From Oscillospiraceae bacterium (lineage in GTDB: Bacteria; Bacillota; Clostridia; UMGS1810): a DNA stretch of 64,000 nucleotides. Under the pieces are notes generated by a model. The model saw only the letters and a list, made by a program, of their open reading frames with translations, was not told the origin of the DNA and did not search any database. Positions 43,001 through 52,461 of the stretch are shown here, piece by piece. The stretch lies in contig SVJU01000006.1 of the NCBI GenBank assembly GCA_015068825.1, positions 1 through 64,000 on the forward strand. Direction: 5' to 3'. The position numbers and the translations under genes were made by a program. Numbering within the stretch: the stretch's first letter is position 1; every line of letters begins with the position of its first letter.

Positions 43001-45536
43001 GATAAAGACGATTAATAGCATCTATACCGTAAGATAAATCATCAATATCGGTAAACGGAGCTTTTTTAGAAGGTGTAATAACAACCTCTTCTTTATCTTC
43101 TTTATCTTCGGTTACCTGAGGTTTTGTAATTTTAATTACTCTTCCGCTTGAAGATGAACCTTTGTTAGATGATGTATTATTTGATACTGTCTGATTTTGT
43201 TTTTCTGCTACCTTTGTTAAAGCAGTAGCTTTAGCCGAATTAAAAGCAGAAACAATATCATCATAATTATCAAAGGTTACCATCATATTAAAGTACATAT
43301 CCTGCAAAATATCGGCGTAATTTTTGACTTTATCGTAATCATCATCTAATTCAACGCCAATTGCATCGCTCTCAAGCTCAACAATCTCCATTAAGTCTTC
43401 GGGACTTTCGGCATTGTTTGCAAGATACATAATTGCATTTTCAATTATATCGTCTACAGCATTTACCGAAAGAAGTTCAAAAACATCTGCTTTAGCTTCT
43501 TTAAGTTCTTTGTAGTACGATTTATTTGTAAATTCTTCGCTGCCTAAAATGCCTTTATATTTTGTATTTTCCAAAATTTTATATTTTTTGGCTATATCTT
43601 CTTCATTGATAAGCAAAAATGCTGCAGCACTTTTGTTGAATACAGAAGCAAAAGTATCCTTTGTGTATCCTTCTTCGGGGATAGTATCTGCTATATACTG
43701 CGCCAAAGAAGATATTTTTTCAGCTGCAACATCAGCCAAAATCATATCATTTTTTGGAAGTGCCGAATATTCAAGAATATAGCTTTCGTCATTTGCAAGA
43801 ATTTTACCTATTTTTTCAACATCTTTATCGTTAAAGATATCAATTACATCAAGTAAAATACTCTCGTCAGAAACACCGACTCTTTTTGTAGCTGTAGCTG
43901 CCTCTGAAGATGAAACAGTAAGTGTGTACCAACCGCCGATTTTATCTTTTTCGCTATCTAAAACACCAAAAAGCTCACTTACTTTAAAGTTTAAAGAAAA
44001 CGCACCGTTTTCGTCTGCAATAACCTGATTTTTATATGCAACACCGCCGTTTGAATCTTTTTTAAATTCAAGTGTTACATAAGAAAATCTTTCTGCACCT
44101 GTTGCACCTGTAATGGTTACAACACCATCAGAAACCTTTGGCTCATCAAGATAAATTGTGTTAACGCTTGCAGTAGCATCCGAAATTTCATATTTTTCTT
44201 CTTTACCAAAAACATAAGGTGCACATCTTAAATCCTTACCGCTTGCATCGGTCAAGAATAGCTTAATATAGTCAGCCTCATCAACCTCAACAGTAAATGA
44301 ATCTGTGTTAGTTGTTAAAGCTTTACTATCTAAATATTTAACAGTTTCCACTCCATTTTCTATTTTTAAAACTGCAATATTTGCAACTACACCGCTAATT
44401 GAGCCAGTAACAGTAAAGCTTACTGTATTTTCACCGCTTGGAATTGTTGTAACATTTGCCTCACCGTTAAGTGTAGCAGATAATTTATATGGTTCATTTA
44501 TAACATAAGGGCTTTCCTCGGTACCGCTTCCTGAAAGCGGGATATCGCTTTTTATAAAGAACATAGGTCTTACGCCGTTCATAAAAGCTTGGTTATTGGT
44601 AGAACGAACATCGTTACCTGCATAATATCTTACAAACATCTTCTTTGGTGAACCGTCAGGACCTGATGCATCACGATACCATGTGTAACCGCCTGCTTCC
44701 TTTTTATATGCGCTTGCGCCATTTGAATATGCCAAATCAATGCTGTTACCGGGAAGGTTTATGGCAATGTTAAAATCGTAAACATCTTTAATAGACGGAA
44801 TAAAACAGTAGTCCTTTGTTAATTGGTGATATGCCACACCGTGTTCTACACCATTTTTATCTGTACCGCCGTCATAGTTTGTGTAAGCATGCTTCCAGCC
44901 CTGTTCTGAAGCTGCAAACCATTTTCCCCACCATGCACTTGATGAGTTACTTCCGTGCCAGTTATGACCTTCTGTACCGCCCCAGTTACCTTCGCCAAGA
45001 CGGTTTAAATCATCCTTGTGAACAATCGCTTTGTGAGTAACAGGCACAATCTGATTTCTTTCAAAATCAGATAAATTTGTTAAAAAGCCTGCTTCGTTAT
45101 CCCACGCATATTGGTCATGCTTGTGGTCAGATGCCATATTTGCAACACTATTAGTCATCCAATCTGCATCGGGAGCTTTTCCATCCGGATAATTAACCTT
45201 TTTGTCATTACTGTTAAGGTAAGTTCTTAGTGTACTTTCACTCCAGATTGCGTAATTATCTACCGAATAGTTTTTACGCATAATGATTTTATCGGTGATG
45301 ATTAAAATTTCGTCTTTACCGTCACCGTTAACATCTTGCTTTCCTGCAACTATGTATTTAACAGGAGAGCCGTTGTACTTACCAAAATATAAATATTCAC
45401 CCTTTTGAAGTGAGGTAGAAGAAGAAGCTGTAACTTCTTCTGTAATGTTTATATTTTCATCTGCAATAACACTAAACGGCATTATAGTCTGCATAATAAT
45501 GCATACGGCTAATAATAGCCCCAGTATTTTTTTCAT
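40002..45536 (-). CDS. Large SLH-domain surface protein with DUF6273 domain
   Basis: An 1844-residue exported protein. A signal peptide (MKKILGLLLAVCIIMQTIMPF) is followed by a DUF6273 domain (~45-330: YLYFGKYNGSPVKYIVAG, NEAGFLTNLSDFERNQIVPVTHK, YCFIPSIKDVYDF), beta/Ig-like segments (~345-560) and a helical stretch (~565-800). A Ser/Asn linker leads to three SLH domains (~850-1030) that should bind pyruvylated wall polymers. The first is FTDIDDLSYGIDAINRLYQDGVISGDGDGLFRP. A second SLH-like pair (~1040-1175) and a long beta-rich C-terminal region (~1190-1844) follow. The SLH domains sit mid-chain, which is unusual. There is no recognised catalytic domain; a structural or glycan-binding role is likely. 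Ribosome site AAGGAGAAC. Confidence 0.85.
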   Translation of the reverse strand: MKKILGLLLAVCIIMQTIMPFSVIADENINITEEVTASSSTSLQKGEYLYFGKYNGSPVKYIVAGKQDVNGDGKDEILIITDKIIMRKNYSVDNYAIWSESTLRTYLNSNDKKVNYPDGKAPDADWMTNSVANMASDHKHDQYAWDNEAGFLTNLSDFERNQIVPVTHKAIVHKDDLNRLGEGNWGGTEGHNWHGSNSSSAWWGKWFAASEQGWKHAYTNYDGGTDKNGVEHGVAYHQLTKDYCFIPSIKDVYDFNIAINLPGNSIDLAYSNGASAYKKEAGGYTWYRDASGPDGSPKKMFVRYYAGNDVRSTNNQAFMNGVRPMFFIKSDIPLSGSGTEESPYVINEPYKLSATLNGEANVTTIPSGENTVSFTVTGSISGVVANIAVLKIENGVETVKYLDSKALTTNTDSFTVEVDEADYIKLFLTDASGKDLRCAPYVFGKEEKYEISDATASVNTIYLDEPKVSDGVVTITGATGAERFSYVTLEFKKDSNGGVAYKNQVIADENGAFSLNFKVSELFGVLDSEKDKIGGWYTLTVSSSEAATATKRVGVSDESILLDVIDIFNDKDVEKIGKILANDESYILEYSALPKNDMILADVAAEKISSLAQYIADTIPEEGYTKDTFASVFNKSAAAFLLINEEDIAKKYKILENTKYKGILGSEEFTNKSYYKELKEAKADVFELLSVNAVDDIIENAIMYLANNAESPEDLMEIVELESDAIGVELDDDYDKVKNYADILQDMYFNMMVTFDNYDDIVSAFNSAKATALTKVAEKQNQTVSNNTSSNKGSSSSGRVIKITKPQVTEDKEDKEEVVITPSKKAPFTDIDDLSYGIDAINRLYQDGVISGDGDGLFRPYDTVKREEFTKMLSSAFDIISDTEIAFSDVNKDMWYYAYIKNLYGAGIIKGTSENTFGIGENLTRQDLAVMLYRFLNEESKANKEVKFNDDNAISDYAKEAVYALNHIGIVNGYNDNTFNPLKLATRQETAQLIWKVKNYIEYGNQEAFSVENQNKKPEHYDFLESLGIKVDTEKTFDDSISKSEFVYLIMKALNIGNVSYSDAELIFRDVKADYWAYNEITAAAKLGIVKGYVDDAFGINDFVASDDAAIMAMRAIGFSSALTEAELIANFSTIYNDILDGVNKNSQITLADAYTLIFNMLNSKYPSDDVIGTDEIVLSIQKDSIFMEKAFDIYKYTGRVEANQFSSVGITTKVLGKNQVQIDGFVYSSEVDTADFIGLSVEYFVKKEGSQQKIIYMVSYEDALDQITIQDAFLTDVQKDGNEIIVYYENAANKEKTERFPLNAAVIYNGSATSFKIAYIKDLIDGGKCGSVTIIDDNGNYIVRIDSYKTEVVKTISTYDSKIVFESGNEIEFADDDFEKHIAVSRNGEKCEILDLARYDVALVKESIDGNVVIIEADNWAIDGTVTGYSAEDDFVEINNAQYVMSNSFAKNTTLALGEKAKFYFDIFGNVAYMDDKSVVYDEQYGFLVNIASLLDLGKGYTMSVYTLDGEIKTYELLEEVKFNSSTTKKKAEDLAKDFDDGKIPNQMVYFKQNGDGFITTIGTAQTGSNILSLDIPSVQRRYLKPFFANGTAETDLPLFYVDNDTVMIMAPATDADQADFEDEKNYETQSALAFFDDYQQYVVEAYNLNDFNVAKFVILRDETSSGEEPSGATQMVVTNTVVMVDEEGEMQNVIRGVTGSGEVTLVLKEDELGFYQDASSNTKAIKRGDIIKYALNNKGICNYTKHTGSIDAIDRTGGYSGKTNSDNFLASGTVIDSEGTYLKIAFGDGTQTVLYGLTNMTPIICDSKNDRIFAGSLSDIQSGDFVYTRSRYSYLQEIIVVK

Positions 45537-45571
45537 AGTTGTTCTCCTTTTTTATTTGCATAAATGATTTT

Positions 45572-45757
45572 TAGGGAGAATCCCCCAGTCAGCTAACGCT
45601 GACAGCCCCCTTTAGGCAAGGGGGCCTTTAGCAATAGCACCCTATAGCCTCCCTTGCCTAAAGGGGCGATGCTTGCCGGTGGCAAGCGTTTATCGCCGAC
45701 CGAGTCGGCAGACGAGACGGGGACCACCGAAGGTGGTGGAGGGATTCAATCCCCCAA
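45572..45757. repeat. Compound inverted-repeat element without cargo
   Basis: Two arms of one repeat family face each other. The left arm is AGGGAGAATCCCCCAGTCAG with stem TCAGCTAACGCTGA and a palindrome near CCCCCTTTAGGCAAGGGGG. The right arm, read on the minus strand, is GGGATTGAATCCCTCCACCA with stem CCACCTTCGGTGG, a long middle and palindrome CCCCTTTAGGCAAGGGAGGC. Additional stems lie at 45670-45720. The layout is that of the DUF559 element at 28451 (hairpin with TTCG turn, then a palindrome), but no gene lies inside. It sits between the two DUF6273 genes. Confidence 0.65.
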
Positions 45758-45772
45758 AAAACAATTCATCAA

Positions 45773-48175
45773 TTAATAACTTTTTGCCTGTGAATATGGT
45801 GCTATACTTAAATTATCCCAAATAAATGCTTTGTATGTTGCACCTTCTTCGTAATCTAAAGAAGCAGAAATTGTTGTTGGGTCATCAGTATTTGAAAGCT
45901 GTAAATCATCCATATCAGCAATTTCTAAAACAAGATTTCCATCTTCGTTTGTGATATATTTTGCAATTATAACAACAAAGTTTTTGGTATCGTTTGTTTT
46001 GTTGTAGATGTGAGCTGTTGCTGTAACTTTGTTTGTTAATTCATCTTTTGTAATTTCAACCTGACCGTCAGCATCTGCTGTATCAGAAGTTACAACTGTT
46101 AAAGGCTCAGCATATGTACCAAGACCAGAAGTTACAATGTCACTTGAAATATACATTGCAGGCTGAACACCATAAGAATTAGCCAAGCTTAACGCTCTTG
46201 GACCTACAACAGGTGAGTAAACAGAAGCACAAGCATTTGCTCCGCTCCAGCTTGCTGTAATAAGAAGGTCTCTCATCCAGACATATCCGCCATTATTTGC
46301 ATCAGAAGGCTTATCACTACCACACTGATATCCAACGTTAAGGTTATTATTAGCTTTATTCATTTTTAGCATTTCCCCGCCAAAATCTGCAACATCAAAT
46401 AGTGATGGAACAAATACTAAATCTGTTGTTTCAACATATCTTGCTGTAGAATCAAATGTATCTTCACCAAAGTTGTTACCTCTTACGCCGTTAATGTTTG
46501 TTAAAGCATCAATCCAGAAATAATTAACATCTTCATTGTCTGCCGCTCTACCTGTGTGAACACCCTGCCAGATATCGTTTGCAGTAGTTCCGGGAACTAT
46601 AGCGTTAGGAACACTATTATATGTACCAGATGTGCAAGTAGCTGACTGTTCAAGCATATTGTACTCACCGCCAACTTCAAAACCAGCATCCTTTGCATTT
46701 CCTGCCTTATAGCCAATAGTACCCATTAAATATTTATGTGTAACAGGTTTAATGATTGCTTTTTCACCCGCAGTAAAGTTTGTTAAAAAGCCTGCTTCAT
46801 CACTATAAGAAGGTGTTCCAACCTGCATATGATTACTTATTGTAGATTCAGTATTATAAATTGTTTGTTTGTTATCATCTTCGGTAACATATTTTCCATA
46901 AGCAGAAACTGTTGATTCATCACTGTTAAGCCATGCTCTTAAAGCAGTAGATGCCCACTGTGCGCTATTAAAGCTCTGATGAGACATACCGCCCCAAGTG
47001 CTCATTTCTTTTAAATCAATAATTTCAGAAGCTATTGTGTAGTATTCTTCTGTACCATCGCCGTCAACATCTTTTGAACCAGCAACATACCATTTAATAG
47101 GATACTTTTCGTCTGCACTTGGACCATACTGACCAAGATATACATATTTACCAACTAAATCGTCACAAGATTTTTCCCAAACAAGTGTATATGGATTTTC
47201 TTTTGTACCGTCGCCTGTTACATTGTATTTTATAGAACCGTCAATGAACATAGCAGGAACAACATAAGCATTATCAGTTGAACGTCTGCCGTTTAATCTT
47301 GAAATATTGTGTTTATAGAAAATAGCATTATTTAAAAAATATGTACCATCTGTGGCATCCATAGTAACATCACGAAGCCACATAGCTTTATCGTTTGTTG
47401 GTATTAAATTAAATAAAGGAAGCTTATATTTATAAGCATCAATTATAGAAGGAACAAATATGTAATCTGTTGTTTCTTCTTTCGGAACCTCTGTATATGT
47501 TGTCTCGCCAATTGTGTAATTACCATCAATATTTGTATAATAATCAAGAAATCTCCATCTTTTTCCAAGTGTAGAGTCGTTGTCATAAGGTGTGTGTTTC
47601 ATATATGCTTCTAAAGTAGTATCTTCGTAAACATTACCTGCCGGCAACCACTTTACATCTGTACCCGAGTCAACTGCATCAGCAGGAGGTGTCCATCCCT
47701 TATGGTAATTTGAAATTACAGATTTATGTGTTACAGGTAGCATTATAGCTCTTTCACTTGTTGTAAAGTTTGTTAAGAAACCTGCTTTATCTGCATAACC
47801 TGCACTTACGGTTTCTATTGTGTTGTTTGTTTTATCAAAAGCAACTTCTCCTGCATTAGCATTAGAGTTTAGGTATTCTCTAAGGTCAGATTTAGACCAT
47901 CTGTTAAACTGACGGTTACCTGAATCTGAACGAGCATAACCAGCTTCCATAAGCTTTTCAGCTTTGATTAAATAATAATCGCTTATAGCATCTTCGTTTA
48001 CATTGTCACGAGCTGCAACATACCAAACCATGTCATTTCCGTCAAATGTACCTAATTTAACATATTTGCCCATTAAGCTGGCAGGTATTGAGATAGCCGC
48101 AACATCAATTACTGCCATTGATAATAAAATTGAAATAGCAAGGATGCAAGAAAGTAGTTTTTTCATTCTTTTCAT
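45773..48175 (-). CDS. Exported protein with two DUF6273 domains
   Basis: An 800-residue protein with a signal peptide (MKRMKKLLSCILAISILLSMAV) and two DUF6273-type domains. The first (~35-340) has MVWYVAARDNVNEDAISDYYLIKAEKL, AGFLTNFTTSERAIMLPVTHKS and YIFVPSIIDAYKY. The second (~345-700) has IKWYVAGSKDVDGDGTEEYYTIASEII, AGFLTNFTAGEKAIIKPVTHKY and LVFVPSLFDVADF. A C-terminal Ig-like domain (~720-800) ends the chain. It lacks SLH domains, so attachment to the wall is not evident and it may be released. The ribosome site GGAGG is six bases before ATG 48175. DUF6273 has no established function; the shared architecture with the SLH neighbour suggests the two proteins work on the same surface substrate (inference). 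Confidence 0.85.
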   Translation of the reverse strand: MKRMKKLLSCILAISILLSMAVIDVAAISIPASLMGKYVKLGTFDGNDMVWYVAARDNVNEDAISDYYLIKAEKLMEAGYARSDSGNRQFNRWSKSDLREYLNSNANAGEVAFDKTNNTIETVSAGYADKAGFLTNFTTSERAIMLPVTHKSVISNYHKGWTPPADAVDSGTDVKWLPAGNVYEDTTLEAYMKHTPYDNDSTLGKRWRFLDYYTNIDGNYTIGETTYTEVPKEETTDYIFVPSIIDAYKYKLPLFNLIPTNDKAMWLRDVTMDATDGTYFLNNAIFYKHNISRLNGRRSTDNAYVVPAMFIDGSIKYNVTGDGTKENPYTLVWEKSCDDLVGKYVYLGQYGPSADEKYPIKWYVAGSKDVDGDGTEEYYTIASEIIDLKEMSTWGGMSHQSFNSAQWASTALRAWLNSDESTVSAYGKYVTEDDNKQTIYNTESTISNHMQVGTPSYSDEAGFLTNFTAGEKAIIKPVTHKYLMGTIGYKAGNAKDAGFEVGGEYNMLEQSATCTSGTYNSVPNAIVPGTTANDIWQGVHTGRAADNEDVNYFWIDALTNINGVRGNNFGEDTFDSTARYVETTDLVFVPSLFDVADFGGEMLKMNKANNNLNVGYQCGSDKPSDANNGGYVWMRDLLITASWSGANACASVYSPVVGPRALSLANSYGVQPAMYISSDIVTSGLGTYAEPLTVVTSDTADADGQVEITKDELTNKVTATAHIYNKTNDTKNFVVIIAKYITNEDGNLVLEIADMDDLQLSNTDDPTTISASLDYEEGATYKAFIWDNLSIAPYSQAKSY

Positions 48176-48322
48176 TTTTTACCTCCAAAAAATTTTATTA
48201 TTTATATATTTGTTTGAAAAATATAAAATGCTTGCTTTGTTTATTGACAAATTCATACGAATTTGCAATGATTAATTTGATATCAATTATGAGATTGATT
48301 AATTGGTATCATTTTGGTTTGC

Positions 48323-48344
48323 GGGCGGATGTGAGCATCCGCCC
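48323..48344. repeat. Strong hairpin between the glycosidase chimera and the DUF6273 gene
   Basis: GGGCGGAT (48323-48330) pairs with ATCCGCCC (48337-48344). A T-rich stretch follows on the plus strand only, so for the minus-strand gene it looks like an RNA-stabilising hairpin rather than a terminator. The remainder of 48176-48354 holds the DUF6273 ribosome site and AT-rich sequence. Confidence 0.6.
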
Positions 48345-48354
48345 TTTGGCTTTT

Positions 48355-51300
48355 TTACTTTACTTTAACTTTAAAATGTACTATTGAATAAGGCTCAATT
48401 GTAAATTCAACTGCATTAGAATTTTTATCGTCTGCGTTTCCTTTAATTTCTATTGCCTTATTATAATGGTTATATTCTTCATCTAAAACAGCCCACAAAT
48501 AGTCACTCTGCATAATTTCCATATCTATGCTTTGTGCATCAACTGTCCACTCGGGAAGTTTAATTTCAACAGGTGCTTCTTCTTCCATTCGGTTTACCAA
48601 AGTAAATGTTATTTCTGTATGGTCACTGTTTTCCGATGCATAGCCTGCCACATGTCTGCCATAGCTTGTTCTTACATCGGCAAGAACTTCGCCGCCTATA
48701 TGGTCGGCAAGCAAGGCAAGTGCTTTTGCAGATGCACTCGAGAATATTTTGCCCGAGAAGTCATAAGCTGCGGGAAGGTCATCTACAAGCTCCGAAGGTG
48801 TTTCACCATAGTATCCGTAAGTTCTTGTTCTTCTTGTTTGCGGGTTAAATGCTTTATCGTATTTAATCCAGCCAAAGTAACTTGATTCAATTTCGTGAAC
48901 AACAAATACCTTCCACGGAGTATCAAACAAGCCCTCGCCCATATTTTTAATGGTATTTAGTGCGTGTCCGAATTTATCCTGTATATAGTAGCAATCCCAT
49001 GCTTCGTGTCTGTATAGAATTGTTTCGGTAATCATAAGGTCCTGACCGGGTTTTGCAACTGCATTTGCAGGAATATGCTCACCTTCGGGGACATTTTCAT
49101 AATGCCCTGCGCCTGAAACATCAGACCATTTAACCATATTCATATCGTTTGTATAAACAAATCGTTTAATATCGGTTTTTTCTGCCGCAGGAGGTGCATT
49201 CCACGAACCAAACGGATAATGATGCGCCGAGCCTGCAAGATACTGCCAAACGCCTCTTTCCTGATATTCTTCAATCTGATTATCGTCAGTCGACATAGTA
49301 GTATAAACAATAACCGCATCGGGCCATCTTGCAATAATTTCTTTGGTGTATGCAGCAACAAGGTCATAATAGTTATCTTCCATATCCTCAGTATTGTTGC
49401 TGTAATGCTCATTGGTGTATGTTACCCAGTGGAAATCCTCGTTACCCATTTCCCAAACATCAATTTCATAGCCAAGCTCTTTAATCTTATCAAGATGCTT
49501 TGCAAATGCCGCCGCACCTTCATCAATTCTTTTTACGCCATCATAAAGCATTGCTTTTCCGTCTTTATGAGTCCAGCGGCTTGGTATGGTTGCTTTAACA
49601 TTACCGTTTTCGTCTACATACCAGTAAAGGTTAATTTGATAATATGTATTTAAATCATTTTCTTTACAGAAATCAAGCCAATCCCAGAAATCTGCATGGA
49701 AGTTGTTTTCATTTCCTTCAATAGGCTGGAAGTTACCGCCTCGTCCTTCCATACCATATTTTTCCTGCATATGCCAAAGCTGTGCATCATAGTCATAGCC
49801 TTCTATAAAATAGTAATGTGCAGGTGTACCACCTGGGAATCTAAAGCCCTTAACACCTGATGTTTTAAGCGCCTTTGCGAACTCTTCTCTTAAAGAGTCG
49901 GGGTCATCTTTTGGCTTGATACCTCTTGTAATAAGCTCAAGGTGATAAGCAGAGTTAAAGATAAACATATTTTTATCTATAACCTTTGGATGCTCCATAC
50001 GGGAGAAGTTAAATGTGCCGTCTTTATCTACCTTATACCATTTTGAGTTAGAAGGATTATCAGGGTCGTAATTACCGTTTGATGCTTTTGTTTCGGTATC
50101 GTATTTTGTATAGAATCTAAAAACATCGTTATCGGTTGCAACGCCTGTTTCCTTCATTTTATCTATTACAACGGTGTTTGTGTCTTTATATGTAAGACCT
50201 AAAATTTCGTAAAGTGCAATAGACAGCTCTTTTAGGTTAAGCTCATCTGAATAAAGCGAGTCGCCAATTCCAAGCTCAAAAGCCATATCACGAAGAGTTT
50301 CGTCAGTAAAATCTTCTCCATATACATATCCAAGCTGACCTAATAAAAGAATATACCATTCTTTTGTTGTTAGCTCAATTGTAGGCTGGAATGAGCCTGA
50401 CTGATAGAACGGATATTTGCCCTGATGTGCATATACATACGAAAGCATATTTTTGTAATCAGGAACTTCTGATGCATCGTCATAATTAAAGTTTCCTTCA
50501 TACGACATTGCTTTATCATACTCGCCATTAAATTTTAAAAGATATTTCATAGCATCAAGTCTTGTTACCTTGGTTGCCATGTAATCTTCTTTGGTCTGAC
50601 CTTCTGATAATGCAGGAATAATACCCATATCCCTGAAAAGCTCAACGCACGAAACCTGCTCGTAGTTTATCATATCCGAAACTTTTTGACTTTCGGTGTG
50701 CATTGTACCAAAAATTTCTATTTCTCTGAATCCACCCCATGAGTTGCCTTCAATATAGGTATGCCAGTTTGGAATATTAACAACAAGATGTGTTATTTTT
50801 CGCATAAGTGGTTCGTTGTTTAAATCAATAGTTTGCGGATCATTTGAAAGACTTAAAGAATAAACCTCTCCCTGCTCAACAGGTTCTGGATTTTGCATTC
50901 TCTTTCTGTATTTTGTTTCTTCATTATATACTTCAAACGAAACTGCCGTAGGTGCTGTCCAGTTGTTGTTTACGGTTGGTGTGAATATAATTTTTGAAAC
51001 ATCGGTAGGATATGCAAACTGAATTACAAAGTAGCCATTTGCCAAAGGTCCTAAATTGTTTGTGGTGTCAACACTGCCATCAAACCATCTTGCCCAGTTA
51101 CCATCAGAAGCAATACCCGATGAATTTACTATTGTAAAATCGGTTTCGTATTTAAAGCTTCTTTCGCTGCCTTCGGCTACATTTGCCGCAATACCTGTTA
51201 CTTCAATTTCATTAATCGCACAGTAGTTTGATTTTGAATTGTCGTAAAAATCAAGTATTTCAAAGGTTATTTTTTCTACATTCTGAGTAGAAAGTGTAAA

Positions 51301-52446
51301 TTCAACCCACACTGTATCACAGCTGCATTCAGGAACAACAATGTCTTCTGAGTCGCCGTTATCAAGTGTTGCACGGATTGTTTTTACATTTTTCCATGCT
51401 ACAAAGTTTTTTGTAGCAAGTCGTATTTTAGTTACAATACTTTTTTCAAGCGAAATTTCTATTTTTGGATTTTCGCCTGAAATGTCAAACAAGGTATATG
51501 TACTTTCATCACCGTCAATTATGTTTTTGGCGGGGTTTGTAGAATATTCCACAAGTATAATTGAAGTTACAAGTGCCAGTGCACATCCGTAGCCAACATT
51601 TACAACCTCATTAACAGATGCAAATCCGGGTACGAATTTTTGTACTATATACGACATAACTGTGTATGTTGTACCACCCGGTGCACCGTTTGTTGTAACA
51701 AGAATGTAGTCGTTTGTCTGAAGTGTACCGTTGATTGATAAAAGGAGTATTGTCTGAAGTACAGGAGCCATCATAGGAAGTGTTATTTTAAAGAACATAA
51801 CAAATTTATTTGCTCCGTCAAGATGTGCAGACTCATATAATTCCTCAGGAACATTTGCAAGTGCCGCTAAAAAGTACAATACATTTATACCAAAGGTACT
51901 CCATGTACCGCCGATTACCAGTACAGCCATAGCTGTACCGGTATTGGCGAACCAGTCGATTGGTTTTTTGATAAGTCCTATTTTTTCTAAAAAAACATTC
52001 ATAAAACCAAAATAATCAAATAAGGTTGATATAATAAGACCGACTATTGCAACACTTATTATGTTTGGTAAACAATAAATTGCTCTGAAAAAATTGTTAC
52101 CTTTGTATTTTTTATTAAGTAAAAGCGCAATTATCATTGCGAGGGGAAGCTCAACCGGAAGCTTAAAGAGTGCAAATTTAAAGGTTGTAATCCACGATTT
52201 CCAGTATGTAGCATCCTTAGTAAATATCTGTATAAAGTTTTCAAGTCCTGTAAAACGTGTAGCTTCGGGAGCGCCGGTATAATAAAACCACGCATATCTT
52301 ATAGCCCACGCTATTGGATATATTGTGAATACTATAAAACCAATAAGCTGCAATGACAGCATCAGAAAACACTGTTGCTCCTGCTTTTTAAGCATTGGAC
52401 TTAAGGTGTTTTTATTCATTTTTCTTTTTACTGTATTAGTGCTCAA
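48355..52446 (-). CDS. Chimeric gene: ABC sugar permease fused to glycoside hydrolase
   Basis: A 1363-residue frame with two unrelated halves. Residues ~1-298 are a MalF/UgpA-type sugar ABC permease (start TTG 52446, AGGAG at 52456-52460) with membrane helices and the EAA loop in ELYESAHLDGANKFVMFFKITLPMMAPVL. It breaks off in its last membrane helix (LALVTSIILV). Near 51550 it passes in frame into an F5/8-type C (discoidin-like) domain (~305-600), an SLH-like region (~620-790), and a clan GH-A-like glycosidase (~830-1363). The glycosidase has FRFPGGTPAHYYF, acid/base Glu in WEMGNEDFHW (~996) and a later MITETILYRHEAWD (~1138) candidate nucleophile. The glycosidase half has lost its own signal peptide. 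This could be a real fusion or an assembly join; a working transporter and enzyme are unlikely as drawn. Confidence 0.7.
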   Translation of the reverse strand: MSTNTVKRKMNKNTLSPMLKKQEQQCFLMLSLQLIGFIVFTIYPIAWAIRYAWFYYTGAPEATRFTGLENFIQIFTKDATYWKSWITTFKFALFKLPVELPLAMIIALLLNKKYKGNNFFRAIYCLPNIISVAIVGLIISTLFDYFGFMNVFLEKIGLIKKPIDWFANTGTAMAVLVIGGTWSTFGINVLYFLAALANVPEELYESAHLDGANKFVMFFKITLPMMAPVLQTILLLSINGTLQTNDYILVTTNGAPGGTTYTVMSYIVQKFVPGFASVNEVVNVGYGCALALVTSIILVEYSTNPAKNIIDGDESTYTLFDISGENPKIEISLEKSIVTKIRLATKNFVAWKNVKTIRATLDNGDSEDIVVPECSCDTVWVEFTLSTQNVEKITFEILDFYDNSKSNYCAINEIEVTGIAANVAEGSERSFKYETDFTIVNSSGIASDGNWARWFDGSVDTTNNLGPLANGYFVIQFAYPTDVSKIIFTPTVNNNWTAPTAVSFEVYNEETKYRKRMQNPEPVEQGEVYSLSLSNDPQTIDLNNEPLMRKITHLVVNIPNWHTYIEGNSWGGFREIEIFGTMHTESQKVSDMINYEQVSCVELFRDMGIIPALSEGQTKEDYMATKVTRLDAMKYLLKFNGEYDKAMSYEGNFNYDDASEVPDYKNMLSYVYAHQGKYPFYQSGSFQPTIELTTKEWYILLLGQLGYVYGEDFTDETLRDMAFELGIGDSLYSDELNLKELSIALYEILGLTYKDTNTVVIDKMKETGVATDNDVFRFYTKYDTETKASNGNYDPDNPSNSKWYKVDKDGTFNFSRMEHPKVIDKNMFIFNSAYHLELITRGIKPKDDPDSLREEFAKALKTSGVKGFRFPGGTPAHYYFIEGYDYDAQLWHMQEKYGMEGRGGNFQPIEGNENNFHADFWDWLDFCKENDLNTYYQINLYWYVDENGNVKATIPSRWTHKDGKAMLYDGVKRIDEGAAAFAKHLDKIKELGYEIDVWEMGNEDFHWVTYTNEHYSNNTEDMEDNYYDLVAAYTKEIIARWPDAVIVYTTMSTDDNQIEEYQERGVWQYLAGSAHHYPFGSWNAPPAAEKTDIKRFVYTNDMNMVKWSDVSGAGHYENVPEGEHIPANAVAKPGQDLMITETILYRHEAWDCYYIQDKFGHALNTIKNMGEGLFDTPWKVFVVHEIESSYFGWIKYDKAFNPQTRRTRTYGYYGETPSELVDDLPAAYDFSGKIFSSASAKALALLADHIGGEVLADVRTSYGRHVAGYASENSDHTEITFTLVNRMEEEAPVEIKLPEWTVDAQSIDMEIMQSDYLWAVLDEEYNHYNKAIEIKGNADDKNSNAVEFTIEPYSIVHFKVKVK

Positions 52447-52461
52447 AGTTAAAAACTCCTA

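Noticed and set aside
48323-48344. Terminator for the glycosidase chimera
   Set aside because: No T-run follows on the minus strand; kept only as a hairpin.
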